Position numbers and translations under genes: made by a program
Shown here: positions 10,772-24,030 of the stretch, in pieces
How positions within the stretch are numbered: the stretch's first letter is position 1
Layout: each line of letters opens with the position of its first letter
Notes under the pieces: model-generated
What the model saw: only the letters and a program-made list of their open reading frames with translations
The model's database searches: none
Told to the model about the DNA's origin: nothing
Source: Sacculina carcini
Taxonomy: Eukaryota > Arthropoda > Thecostraca > Sacculinidae
Direction: 5' to 3'
Length of the DNA: 64,000 nt
Assembly: GCA_916048095.2 (NCBI GenBank)
Contig: OU696576.1
Span: forward strand, 8,509,988-8,573,987

Positions 10772-13700
10772 ATGGTGCAGCACCTGACACTGGTGCTACT
10801 GGTGTTATTGACCGGTGAGTGTGACCAAGAATATTTCACCAACCACCATCACAACGGCACGACCGTCAACACGACACACACACACACACATTATTACCAA
10901 GTAATACATTGATAAATACATTATTAATGTGTGATTATAACCACGCAACAAATACTCGAGGCACGCCTTGTATCAATCATAGCGCACAATATACGTATAC
11001 TGTATATGTGAACGTGAACAGGTGAATCCGACCACCTCCTCAACACTTGAAACAGTAAAACTACCAGCTGAATCGCCGTAATGCGCAGTAAAGTAACAAA
11101 CAACTCGGAAAATATTCAAGGTTGAAACCTTGCAAGAGCCTTCAAGTGGAAAACTTTGTCTAAGAGGCGCACGGCTGGCGAGGGCACGAGGCACCAAAAA
11201 CCAGACAGATCAACGATAAAGAAAATCACGTTTTTATTTGATTAATCCATGTATAATTCAGAAAAAAAATAAATGCGCATTTCTACTTTATTTATGCACT
11301 GATCAATTGGTTGTTTTTCGATTTGGAACAAATTCGATTTTGTGTTAATATTCTTAAATATATCCATGAGTTGAATCTATCTTATATTCCCAAAAACATT
11401 GTTTTTGATAAAAAAAAATTAAATCTGCATTCGTTAGCTATGTGCAATTTTCATATATCTGGATTAAATTCATCACAGGCAACCATAATATTATTGAACA
11501 CAAGGGAAATTTTTTTTTAATAACATTTCAACGACCAATATACAATAAGAAATATAAAATATAGCCCAGAAAGTACGAAACGACTAAAATATTTGGAAAA
11601 TTAGGCGATATAACAAAACGAAAAGTATTAGATTGGCCAGTAATAAATGAGTTCGCATTTGAAAACAAAAATAAGCTCTCTTATGAGATATATACCTTGG
11701 TAAATATTTATAGTAGAACAAATATTGAAAATTTAAATTATCAACATTTAGAATAAAATCTCGATCATATTAGTTGAAATAATAGAAAAATCCAGGCCGA
11801 AACAAAATAAAATGAATAAAAATAAAATAAACTTGGAATATTCCAATTGGAATTTGCATATTCCGATTATAATGCTTTGGTTTCACACACAGTAGGTTTG
11901 CATTTTTGCAATGTGCATTGCAAAACAATTCTAAATATTCATATTCGCAGTGAATAATCAGCAAAGTGAAGTGATTTTAAAAAATAAGTAAAAAATATTA
12001 ATCAAACATCCACCGACAACCGAAGGAAAAATGCAGTGAACAAAAATTAAACCATAACCATTACGTTTACAATACGCAATTTCTTTGAGTAAAATAATCA
12101 TTTTCCTCTTTATCCTTTTGTGTGTACCAATTTATTTGTAGATCCATGCATGTCTCAAGAGTCAAATAAGAAAGTGTTTTGTGCACTAATTAAATGATAT
12201 CATAACTTGGATCGCATTTCAACATTTGACCCCAATTTAATATTCTCAACAGCCAACAATATGCGTAGCCAGATATTTGTATTCGTGGGTAAATATTTAA
12301 CCATAGCAAGCCTTGGTAGACATATGGCTGTACGAATTCATTTTCGCATTTTCATTCATTTTCGAATCCATTTTCCCACGAATTCATTTTCGCCTTTGTT
12401 GTCTCATTTACAAGCTTCTGCATGATCCTCACCAACCTTCTTATCTTGCTAATCTTTTGTCTCCCACTGACTCACACTCCTCTCGTCGCCCTCTTCCTCT
12501 CGCTTGTCCTCGTGCATCTAATGAATCTTCCTGGTCCTCTAAATCGTTCTTCTTTTACGCCCCTCGCTTGTATAATTCTCTTCCCTCTCATATCACCCGC
12601 GCCTCTTCATTTCGGTCATTCCGCCATCGGCTTCGCCTGTACCTTTTTGACATTTCATTTGATCCCGTCTCTCACTCTCTCTCTCCTTTCGCCTCTCTGT
12701 GATATTGTTTGAACTATTTCTCCGTTTCATGATTGTTTCAATTCTCGTTGTCTTATTTTTCCCTGTCTTGAGCACAGTTACTGCTTCCTTTCCTTCCTTG
12801 CTGCTTTATTTATTGTATTGTGAATGTTCTCTGTAATAATTCTCTGTCGATTTTATTGTTTGAACATACCACTTGATTTTTTGGAACTGTGCCCTTTGTG
12901 CTTGTGCTCGCTATTTAGCAATTTTGGTTGTTTTGTGACTTCTCTTTCTTTTACTTGCTCATTTCTCCCATATTCTTTACAATTTTCGTTTTATCTCAAT
13001 TGATGTTTTCCCTTTTTCGCGCTTGTGTTTTACCGGCGCTATAGCAAATACACGTTGTTGTCGTTGTTGTTGTACTTGACTCCTATCTACGTCATTGCCA
13101 CCATGTACATGACCTTCGTAAACTCATCAAGAAAGAGGGTCCATTCAAGTAAATAAATACAAAATCATTGTTTTTAAATAAATGAACTAGCATTTATATT
13201 TAAAAGCAAAATACAATTGGATGGGAAATTGAGCCTATATATACACTGATGTCTATATATAATATATACACTGATGTCTATATATAATATATACACTGAT
13301 GTCTATATATAATATATACACTGATGTCGATATATAATATATACACTGATGTCTATATATAATATATACACTGATGACTATCGGTCAAATAGTACCTGTC
13401 TCAAACGCCGACATAATAAATCCTTTGTAAGGTAAGTACTTTGTAATAGTAAGCGCATGCATGTTTGTGCAAGTATGTTTATGCCTTAGCTGTGTTGTAG
13501 GAATGAGACTTGTAAGCATAAAACTTCCCTAAATCCTCAATGGTCATTCGATTTGTCTTACCATCAAGTTTCTGCGTGTCTTTTTCACTATGTACGTTGT
13601 TGACTCTGTGTGTTTTGCAGCCGAAACATGCCGGTCAGACCTGGGACTGCAAAGCAAGAAACAGTATGAGTTCTTCTACGAAGGAGTGCAACGGACAGGC

Positions 13701-16700
13701 CTGCCCAAGATGGCAGCTCAGTATGCGTCCGTAGGAATTCGATGCGATGTGAAAGTGAAGGTGGAGGAGGCCAACATGTTCTTCTTCAAGCTAGACAACG
13801 TACGTCATGGGGAGACCCACGCACGAAAAGACCCAGAAACGCCGTGGTCACAGCAAATCAATTATCAGAACGTGGTCAACAACAAAAAAGAGTTGGAGCG
13901 CACATTCAAAGTGCAAACTCAAAACGGAAAAGTAATGAGCATTTCCACTCATCAAGGCGAGCCCACGTGGGTGGTAAATCTCAAGAAATCCGTTGTTCAG
14001 CTGTTTCAAGTAAACTTGCAAGGAGCGGATACAAGAGGGGTGAGCCAGAACTCTCCCAGTCTGCTCACTAGCATTAACCCAAACAGTGTGCATGGTCCGA
14101 GAATGTTTCGCGTGATGGAGGATGGTATCCAAGGAAAGTGCGAGAGCGTCTACGAAATAATACCGAGCACTTCTCCGACACAACACAATCCGATGCAGCT
14201 GAAGTCAAAAGAGCTCTACCTGAATTTCAACGTGCAAATGCCGGAACACCCGGAGAGGCCTTTTACAGTGTATAAGACGCGCAACTATAAACAATGCGAG
14301 AACGAATGGGTGGGCAAGAACACGCGGAAATGTGAAGTTGACGGAGATTGTAACGACGATCAGCCGCAGATTAGCACACAACACCAATACTTGATGGACG
14401 GCGATGAATCAAGCTTCACAATACGCGAGGTGTCCGTATTCTCCGATGTGCTATACCACCCAGACAACCAGCAAGCGCAATCAGAAGTGATACAAACAAC
14501 AAGCCAGCAAACGCTACTGTACAAACACAGTTTCAACACAAAACAACACTCAACCTTCCCAAAACAGGCACAAGAACATACAGACCTTAAATTCCAGATG
14601 CCAATAACAGCAGGTGCAAATCCATTGTGGAATGCACCTCGTTCTCCCACTGAAATGCTATTCGCGCCACAATCGACGGCACCTGGAAAGGTTCAATGCG
14701 TGAAGGATGTCATAGATGTGCTAGACAGCCAGCTGAATGGGTTCACTGAAAGTCACAAGGAAGATGTGGCATCGCTGGTCATAAAAGCGGAAGAATGCGC
14801 CACGTTCCTCTCTTATCCCAACATCCAGAGCATTATCTCACACATTCAAAGCCCAACCCAATTAGAGATTCTTAACGATATTCTGGCTATGACCGGAACG
14901 TATCCGGCACTGATGGTTCTGTTGCAGCAAATCAAGCGAGGTCAGATATCCGACAGCCAAGCATCCAGCATAATCTCACAACTGCCTCAACAAATGCAGT
15001 CTCCAATACCGCAACTCATCCAGCAATTGCTCAACCTACTCAAAGAAAAACGAATTCAAGACAAGCAGCAGATATATGCAACGTTGTGCTTGTCCCTCGG
15101 CAATATTTTCGGTCGCTGGTGTGCGGACGACGGAGAGCAAACGCCGAATACAGACGGCAGCAGCTTGGAATGGAACCAGTGCAATGGTCGAATGGAGGCA
15201 TTGATGGACGAGTTTGTTATTAGGATGATGCAAGAGGCGAGGCGCAAGCCAGAGCCGGAAAATCTGGTAGCCATACAGTCAATCGGTAATGTTGGCCACA
15301 TCAAGGTGTTATCGCCTTTGCGACAATTGATTACGGCTGGTAAAAGTCGGCAGACAGTAGTGAAAGCAGTTTACGCACTGCGCAAAATAACCCGCAATCA
15401 TCCGGAAGAGGTAGCCGACACTGTACAACCAATAGCGCTAGAAACAACGCAGCCAAGAGAGGTGCGACAGGCAGCTGTAACTGTACTGCTTTCCACCAAT
15501 CCGAAAATCTATGTATGGACTAGACTGGCCACAAGTCTGCGGCGAGAGCCCAGCAAGCACGTCGCGAGTTTTGTGTATGGTGCTCTAAAAGCGTACGCCT
15601 CCACAACAGATCAAAGCAAGAGCAGCATGAAGCACAAAGCACAAAGAAGTCTGCTCTTCATACGCGACGCTCCAAATAGCATGGGTTACAATACAATATA
15701 CAACATCAAGTCATCCGTCTTAAAGGATATATTCCCAGAAATGAAAGGAACTGCAAGCTTTGTTGTAGGTTCAACATATCCGATCACTGAGACTTTGTAT
15801 CTTTGCTTCAAATATTTAGCTGGAGGCAAAAATGACGAATTTAGCAGATTGGTGATCGACACAAAAGGATTCAACCAAATACTGAACGACCTTACGACTC
15901 AATGGCGGAATGGGAAGTTGAAGCAGGTCAGACCGGAGCGTCTTTTGAACCAACTGCCGACCACTTTCAGAAAAGTAGTTGAACAGCTCGGTATGCGACA
16001 CAGATTACAGTCAAGAATTTCACCTGAAATTTCTATTTACACGTCACTGTTTGACAAGGTGGATAGAATGTTCCAAATGAACTCCCGAGACTACGATGCA
16101 TTCAAAAGCTGGATTGAAAATGGCGGTTCAGTCAAATACCATCCCACTCAAAGAATTGTCTACAATACGGCCAAAACAACGGTTTTGCCATCCGAGATCG
16201 GTTTACCAACGGTTTTCACCCAAAAAACTCCAATGGTAGTATCAGCGAGAGGAGATGTGGAACTCAGTCTTGATTTCTTCAGCGGAAAATACTCAGTAGC
16301 TTTAACCAACATGAGCCCGACATTCTCGAAGCACACTCGCACATCAATCAGAATAAACAGTCCATTCTCGGGCAACGTTCTGGAAGCTGGCATCGATGAA
16401 ACTGTTCAAGTATCAGTGCCACTCAGTGCCAAGTTGAGTGTTAGCACTCAGACGCAAGAGATCGAGACCACAGTCGAACTGAAAAATTCGTGCTCGCCAA
16501 CAAGAGACCACGCGTGCCAACGGTTGCTCCACACACATAGAATTCCGTACACCAAGCTATCAAGCGATCAACAATGTCACACCATGTTCCAGTGTTCCGT
16601 GAGCTCAGGCAGCCAACAATCAATGACCCAGTCGAACACACATCATAAGGAGCCAGTTCAATCTGTGACCGACATTTCGTACAAAAGCACAACCATAGGT

Positions 16701-19020
16701 GATCATTTAACAAATGACCTAATAGAGAAAATATACACCACAAGTGAAGAACAGTATTACCATTCGGACGTGTTCTTCACAGCAAACGATCATACTGAAC
16801 CACCCAGCAAACTGCAAACAACGTTGACCTGGATGGATACAAGATCCTCTATACCAAACCATCAAGAAATGAGTAGCACAGCGCATACGCGCAGCGTGCA
16901 ACTCCAAAAGAGAAAAATGAAGAGAATGCACGCTGAAATGACTCACCAATCAAACGAAGATGATTGGTGGGGTGTGGCGGTGATACAAACCAGCACAAAA
17001 GACAACACAGAAAAATTGGATTTCAGCGGCTCGGTATGCTACACGCTCCACAAGCAAGACCGGGAACGAACAAGAGAGAAGATGTGGGTGGAAACACATG
17101 GAAAAACAGTATGTTTGCAAGCTGACACAGTTAGTCAAAAACCGATGAATCCATTCTCTCCAGAAAGACCCTACAGAAAACACATATCTGCATCATACGG
17201 AATCGGTAGCGACAAATGTGAGAGTGAAACAACGGTGTTCAGTATTGAAATGCAATCTGCCAAATCGCAAGAGAACTGCAGAGGCATTACTTGCAATTCA
17301 GGAAGCCAAGGGGACGATTATGAATATTACTCCTATGAAGGAGAAGAGGAGGAAAACTATTACGAAGATTATTATGAAAGAGTTGGCGATGATACCGGTG
17401 ATCACACCAGCCAAGAACAGACACCCGAACAGTGTATGGATGAAAAAAGGACGGGTGAACCTCTTTCAGATAAATGCAGCCAGCTTCAAAAAAAGCTATC
17501 GCTCATGAAATCCATCAAGTTCAAGTTACACGATCAAAGTGTGAGTAAAATCATTGTTAAATAATATATCCATATATAAACAAATATACACAAAGACATA
17601 CATATATACACAAATATATAACTATCTATATATTGAATCTATATACTGACCACTGATACCATCTATATAGATATATCTATAACTATCTATATATTGACCA
17701 CTGAAAAAAATTGAGCAGACCAGAAACAAGAATCATCGAGAACACCCATAAATAAGCACGAGATGTGACAACACAAAAAGTTTATATCACGCGTTTTCAG
17801 ATGAAAGCTAAATTTTACTGGTTATAACACATTCTGAGCTAAAATAAACTTTTACAATAATGTAGAAACATGTTCAAATACAAAGACGTGTGTTTATCCC
17901 GCAGAATCCGGTCGTCCAAAGCATTGCACACCAATTGAGGTCGTTCAACGTGCAGAACCTGCACAACTCGGACTACCAAGTTCAGTCCAGCACCCGCCCT
18001 ACCGACACTTGTGAAGTCCAAGTGGACCTGACGTACGGCAAACGCCAAGTTCAAGCCAATATCCAAATGATCACCCCTGAAGGGAAACTCTCATTATCGC
18101 GTCCGGATGTGATGGACAGTGAAAGTGCTAATCAAGTGCTGGCCATGTACACCACGGACGAGGAGGAGAACGGAGGAAGCAGCTTTGGAAGTCTATATGA
18201 CCACTGCACGCTCGGCACCAAATGGCTGCAGACGTTAGACGGTGAAAGAATGCGGGTGCCAGAGACGTTCGTCGAGGAACAAACTGGTGGCAGAGGTGGT
18301 GTTCGAATGGAAACAGGAGAGACAACAGCCGAAGGAGGAGATCGGTCGGCAGGCTGCTCTGTGGTGCTGGCACAGTGTATCGGCTGTGCACAGAGATTTG
18401 TAGTGACGGCGAGCGGCGACTCACGCTCTCGCCAGGTCACCGTTGCCACTGCACATCGCGAAGTCACACTGGTCAAACGACGACCACAGCTTGACTCGAC
18501 TAACTTTGCCCTGGAGCCGACTCAACCAGTTGATATCTACGTTGACAACGAGCCCCGGCCAGTTTACGGGACGCAGGATGTGCGGCTTCAAGACAAGCCA
18601 GTTTCTGACGATGACAGTGAACAGCAAGGTGCAATCACCATCAGTGTGCGAGACGGGCACGTGTCAGTGAAGCTGCCCAGGGAAGCGGTGCGCGTGAGGC
18701 TGGACAGCGAAAACGGGCAGGTTCGACTAAGCGTAGACCAGTTGTTATACAGCAATTGTAACGGCGCCAGAGGGTGCGGCGTGTGCGGCAAAATGGATGG
18801 TGAGTGGACGGACGCAGACGGATGCGTTCATACAAGCTCACAGACTTTGTGGGCCAGTTACCGCATGGCTCCGTCAGTGTCCCAACACGGTCGAGTGGCC
18901 AACAGGATGGGTGGGGACAATGTCAGAGGCGGTACAAACCAGTGTGAGCCGGTCAGATTGATGGCAAGCCAATGCACTAGGCAGTACCAAGTAGTGAACA
19001 GTGCACAAGTACGGCCATAA
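10772..19020 (+). CDS. Vitellogenin 1 (yolk lipoprotein precursor)
   Basis: Secreted large lipid-transfer protein that supplies yolk to oocytes. Exons 10772-10814, 13621-17540 and 17905-19020 join in frame to 1692 codons plus stop. Exon 1 encodes a signal peptide (MVQHLTLVLLVLL); intron 1 is phase 1, intron 2 phase 0. Exon 2 starts with the vitellogenin N-terminal lipid-binding module (QYEFFYEGVQRTGLP), then its helical repeat region and the open beta-sheet region. About residues 1245-1272 form an acidic, tyrosine-rich tract. Exon 3 carries a C-terminal von Willebrand type D domain: TLDGERMRVP, then a Gly/Glu-rich insertion of about 30 residues, CSVVLAQ, and the RGCGVCGKMDGE motif. No polyserine phosvitin is seen. 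TATA box and GTGAGT donor right after the signal peptide match vitellogenin 2. Which vitellogenin orthologue group this is cannot be told here. Confidence 0.95.
12380..13075 (+). mobile_element. 5'-truncated LINE 3' end in vitellogenin 1 intron 1
   Basis: In frame from about 12376 to 12704 the DNA reads IHFRLCCLIYKLLHD, then PSYLANLLSP, SFFFYAPRLYNSLPSHI and SFRSFRHRLRLYLF. This is the classic C-terminal end of CR1/L2-type reverse transcriptase ORFs (F-K-L-x-x-L-x-Y-K-x-L-H ... L..SP ... APRLWNSLP ... S-x-FK-x-L-K-x-x-LF). It is followed by a T/C-rich 3' UTR ending in GTTGTT units. The frame is intact over the preserved part, so the insertion may be fairly young. Confidence 0.8.
13241..13390 (+). 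repeat. 25-bp minisatellite, six units
   Basis: Units start at 13241, 13266, 13291, 13316, 13341 and 13366 with the word ATACACTGATGTCTATATAT. Only one or two substitutions distinguish units. It sits 230 bp before vitellogenin 1 exon 2. Confidence 0.9.
17541..17904 (+). other. Intron 2 of vitellogenin 1
   Basis: Phase-0 intron between lipovitellin-like and von Willebrand D parts, GTGAGT...ATCCCGCAG. Contains diverged TATA/CTATATA repeats with ACTGACCACTGA at 17.61-17.71 kb that resemble the minisatellite of intron 1. Confidence 0.85.
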
Positions 19021-19202
19021 AAATAATTCAAGCTGGTTAAACACACACACACACACACACACGCATACATATACACAAAACATTCATACTCACACAACCA
19101 GATCACCGACAACATGACCAAACTAGAAATCAGCATATAGGCCTAAGTGAGCCTTGCAGTCAACCAGGTGAAAACCATCTAATCCAATAGACACGTCCAG
19201 AT

Positions 19203-19203
<1 letters not shown>

Positions 19204-19269
<66 letters not shown>
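19204..19269. repeat. (CA)n microsatellite, about 33 units
   Basis: Perfect dinucleotide run just 3' of vitellogenin 1, probably in or after its 3' UTR. Confidence 0.95.
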
Positions 19270-19270
<1 letters not shown>

Positions 19271-22200
19271 TGCATGATCATACCCCACAAAGCAATGCGT
19301 TTCGTGAAAAAGTAAACTTGAACTCGAATGGTCCGAGTCAATCATCTCGATCAGATGTCAAATAATTCTCGCTCTGTCTTCCAGTGCAATTTGAAACGCA
19401 GCTGTTTTACTCGTATTACTCGTAATAGGCACAATGTGGTTGACGGTCTGTCTGCATGTATGTATGTATGTACGTGTGTGTGTGTGTGTGTGAGGTTGTA
19501 CAACTGTGTTGCGGCATAGCATTGCATATACTGATTAGAATGTGCGCTGGTATCATGTATCATGTATCAAGTATCATGCAAACTACCACACCTACGTCCT
19601 GGTGCAGCGTGTGGAAATCAACCACGACGATACGACCACACCACGACACTGTACGAACACACGCCGGGAAGCGAATATTTGTGCGAGTGACGAAATTGTG
19701 TTGACTGTTGAGCCATAGACGTGTGTACAGAGAAATGTTTTATATATATAAGAATCCAACGGGGTGCTGAAATTTCAACTATGTTTTCACTCGAATTCGG
19801 CTTCAAATACATTCAGCCGGGATATTGACCGGAAAGAAAAGTGTACGCCTATAAATATTATATTTGCTTTGTCGGTGCCTCAAAATCACATACTCCTACG
19901 CATACACACACACAGGCTCAAAGAGCTCAGCAAAGTACGCTGTTCAAATAAAACAACTTTTTTTGTGACAAATTGGCGACATTTGTAATTGGTAGGAGAA
20001 ATTCAACTTCTAGTCCTTGTAATCAAGAAATTTTAGGAAAAATGTTTGCGATGAATGCTTATTGCAGTATGTGTACAATGAAAACAAGCGACAGCTATAA
20101 AACAGAATAATAGCACGGTAAATTACAATGGTAAATTACATTACGTAATGAAGCATTACATTACGTTCCTGGGCCTCGTAATAGATCACCTATTTTCGCA
20201 TGTAATTGCTCAAAGTTGCAAACAGATACACGGTCTAGGCTAAATGTGTAAGAATTCAAGAACAATAAAAACGCTAATTTATAAAAAACGCTTAAAAACG
20301 TACAAAAACGTTTCTATAGTTTTCATAGATTTAGGTTAGGTTAGGTTTAGCGTTCTAATGTAATGTGCTGCCTTTGCAGGAGGCGAGGGACACAGTTGAA
20401 AAATACACAACAAAAATAAAAGGTATTTTCATCATGAGTTTAAGTAGTACATTGCCAAAAAAAGAGCATGCCAATTGAAACGGCTTCACACTGTGGGGTC
20501 AGAGCGTCGCTCACGCACCCTGGTGGCGGAATATGTAACCACAGTCGCTGCGGAATATCCCACCAGCGTAACATGCAATATTACGCCTTAACCAAATATA
20601 ATCATATTAATTTGAATAGTCGTGTCAGATCGAAATCGTGTTAATCGAACTGGCGCTAAGCAAAAGGTGACTACATATACTTATCCACACGTATAATTAC
20701 ACACACACACATATATATATATATACATACTTATATACACATAATTAAACATATACATTGTACATTATATACATTGTATACATATGCACGTCTTTTTACA
20801 TGCAAACTATAGCGAGACATGCACAAATTCATACAAAAAATATATTGCAAATGTGTTTGCGAGTGTGTGTGTTTGTGTGTGTGTGTGTGTATGTGTTTGT
20901 TTGTTTGTTTGCATGTATTGTCATTCAACATCAAGTACACAAATAAAACACTACAAAAACAAAACAAATGACAAAGTCCGCCGAGCATCGCTCCTTAGCA
21001 GATTTGATGTTAATTATATATCTATCATATATTATCATATATTCTATCATATCATTATAATTAATTATAATTATATATAGTTGACATTTGTGATGATGGA
21101 TAGTAATACAGAAAACTACGCATATACGAGTATATGATAATATATATGATATCGTATATGTATATGATGAGTACTCGTACTCGTATATGATAATATGCAT
21201 GAGTACAAGGGATTTACAAGGGAGTACAAGGGATTTACAAGGGAGTACACTGAATATACTAACTCTCTCACACACACGCACACACATACACACACCTGTC
21301 AATACAATATACAAAAATATTCAGGCTTTTTACCAGGGTTTGTTTGGTTTAAACCAAGTCGTTTTTTTTTAAAAAAACATTTTTTTTTGAAAATTGTTTT
21401 TTTGACAGAAATTATTTTTCTCATATAGGAATGATCAAATATTTTCAGAATTAGTAAATGAGTTCATTAATACAGTTTTAAATCTTCATAAATATTACTT
21501 TTTGGCATGATTTTATGGGTTTGCACGATATGGGAAACATTTATATTAACATTTTTGGTTTTTGCTGGAGAAACATTGTAGTTGGTATTTATGAGAAATC
21601 CTAAATATTTAGGACAAAATATTTGAGTTTCTATGGAAAATACTATTTTTAGAAACCTTTGAATTAAAAAAAACTGTGTTTACTCTAAAAACAAACATGA
21701 ATTAACCTCCATGGACAAAACGATTTTTAGTCACTAGGTTTTCATAAATAAGGCCACTGGGTATTTGGATTTGGACTTTGCAAACATATGTGGGTGTTTA
21801 AAATCGACCGCTTTCGCAATTGGAAGCGGTTTAAAACTTCCATGGCTATAGATGCTACAAGGTGAAATTCAAGATCCTGTGTGTACATTTTTATGATTTT
21901 ATTATTATTTTTTTAATATTTACAAAACTCTTGGTAAGTGGTACTAATATATGTTTAACTATGTACTAAATAGTATGGTACAATCCTTTTTTTGATTTGT
22001 GTGTGCAAAGTGTAAAAAAACAAATAAACCAAAAAACATGTTTTTGTTTGTTCTAAAAAAACATGGTTTTTGGTTTATTTTGAAAAAAACCCGGTTTTTA
22101 CAAACCCTGCTTTTTACACAACTCAACATGAGTAAGGAAAATTTACATTTTCCTCATACACGCACTAAACTGCAAAGAAACACACACACACACACTCACA

Positions 22201-22483
22201 AGACAAGTGAAACACAAGCACACGCACATTCATACATATATACAGGCATACATACATCTGAACATGAGCATATACATACTTGAACATGAAGAATCTAATC
22301 AATGGAGTCTATCTATGGCGACATTTTCAACATTGTGAGCCAACAAACGGTCACAGATTTTTTATTAAATGTTTTTCAAATTTCATTTTGACTTGTGATA
22401 TACTCATTGTATTGAGGTCGGTCTTCACATGTGTCAATAGCCTTTTCCATATTTGGGCACCTCTATCAAATAAAATGTGTGTG

Positions 22484-22494
22484 CGTGTGTGTGT

Positions 22495-22533
<39 letters not shown>

Positions 22534-22595
22534 GTTTGTTGAGTTTCCTCGGTTCGCTATTAGCTTACGTACAGGCTGCATCGGACCACTGTGTG

Positions 22596-22645
<50 letters not shown>
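22484..22645 (+). repeat. Two (TG)n microsatellites
   Basis: Runs at about 22484-22530 and 22590-22644 separated by 60 bp of unique sequence. Confidence 0.9.
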
Positions 22646-22647
<2 letters not shown>

Positions 22648-23819
22648 GGGAATGACACATGGAGAAACAGAGACAACACACGCCAGACCAAGTCAGGAGG
22701 GCCTCAGCCACGTGCGGTGTGTGCAATGGGCACACTACACCGAGAACACACACACACACACACACACAAACAAACAAGGGGAACAATGATAGCAGTGAAC
22801 AAATTCAACGATGCGCAGACAGAAAATATGTTTGTATACATAAGAAGAGAACGAAGAAATTGGAACACAAACTATGATAAAAAACAGGTGTCCATGTGAG
22901 TTACCAGCATACTTGACCAAGCAATGTTCAGTGTGTGTGTGTGTGTGTGTGTGTCGTGCTAATTTTAGAAGCGAATAATAAACACTGCAACAACATATAG
23001 CCAATGTGCTATTTACAAACGCCACAGTGCAGTGCAAGACGCAATTCGCCACAAGCAATCAGCCAAGCGTGCAAATGATATTTATAAGAGTTACAGCCCA
23101 CTTTATGAACTCTGTCCAAATTAAGCACGTCTTCTATTGCATAGCAAAAACAAAATGAAAAAAACACGCGTCAACAAACAGACTGCTGAGAAAAACATTG
23201 TTTTAAAATTTAAAAAAATTGATTATAAAAATATAAACATTACTAAATAAAAATTGGTCTTGAATTCAATAAATAAATAAAAAAATCCGCCAAAAACTTT
23301 AAAGTCAAAAAGACCCAGTAAAAGTTCTAAAATGAAAGTTAAGCTTGATTTGAATAATTGTTTGTGTCAAAATCGTTTATATTACACCAGATACAGCGTG
23401 CTAGCACAATTAATTGCTTCAAATTTAAACGCAATAAAAAACTGCGCATAGTTACAATCAACGGTGCAAGTATTGTATACGAAAATAGGGATAATAAAAT
23501 AAGTACAAATATAAAAAACAAAGGGAGATACGGCCTACTCTCCAACTTTGACAAGGCGCAAAATTTAACTAATTTTTAAATTTTATTTACAAAATTTACT
23601 CAGAATATATTCGCAGACGGGCGCGTGAGGGCCTCACCACCCCACAGGTACCCCAACACCCCAAATAATCATCAAACATAACTCCATTAACATGCTCACA
23701 CCGTCACAGCGACAAATATCACTAGACATCCTGAAAAATATAAAAAACGAAAATTATCTCTTTTGAAATCTTATGTACCTCTGAAACCTCACTATTTTCT
23801 CGCCCATATTTGTATTGCT

Positions 23820-24030
23820 ATTATTGTTATTATTTATTACAGTAATAAATTCAGTAGCATTCGGTACAGTTTAAAATTCAGTAGCATGGGGGAAGAGTGC
23901 AAGCACAATCACTATTACCACCCTGCGGTGACCCCATGTACCGGAAGAGTCCAAAACGTACAAAAACCAGAGTTCAAAAAATAAAGAATTCTAGAGAGAA
24001 AAAGAGTTCGAAAACAAAATAATAATAAAC
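23820..24030 (-). repeat. Dispersed repeat family B copy with internal duplication
   Basis: The family core appears after a partly duplicated lead-in (AAATTCAGTAGCAT occurs twice), followed by GGGGGAAGAGTGCAAGCAC, the CCCCATGTACCGGAAG word and the TTCTAGAGAGAAAAAGAGTT extension seen in the long copies. Confidence 0.65.

Larger units (their letters stand above)
10815..13620 (+). other. Intron 1 of vitellogenin 1
   Basis: 2.8-kb phase-1 intron, GTGAGT...TTTTGCAG. Mostly AT-rich. Contains a 5'-truncated LINE tail (about 12.38-13.07 kb) and a 25-bp minisatellite (13.24-13.39 kb). Confidence 0.85.

Noticed and set aside
11311-11520. 69-codon AT-rich open frame in vitellogenin 1 intron 1
   Set aside because: Composition-driven; no likeness to the LINE tail 1 kb downstream or to known proteins.
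13241-13390. CRISPR-like array
   Set aside because: The 25-bp units are direct tandem repeats without spacers in an animal intron.
20330-20350. TTAGG-like repeats reminiscent of arthropod telomere repeats
   Set aside because: Only about three units; no array and no subtelomeric context.
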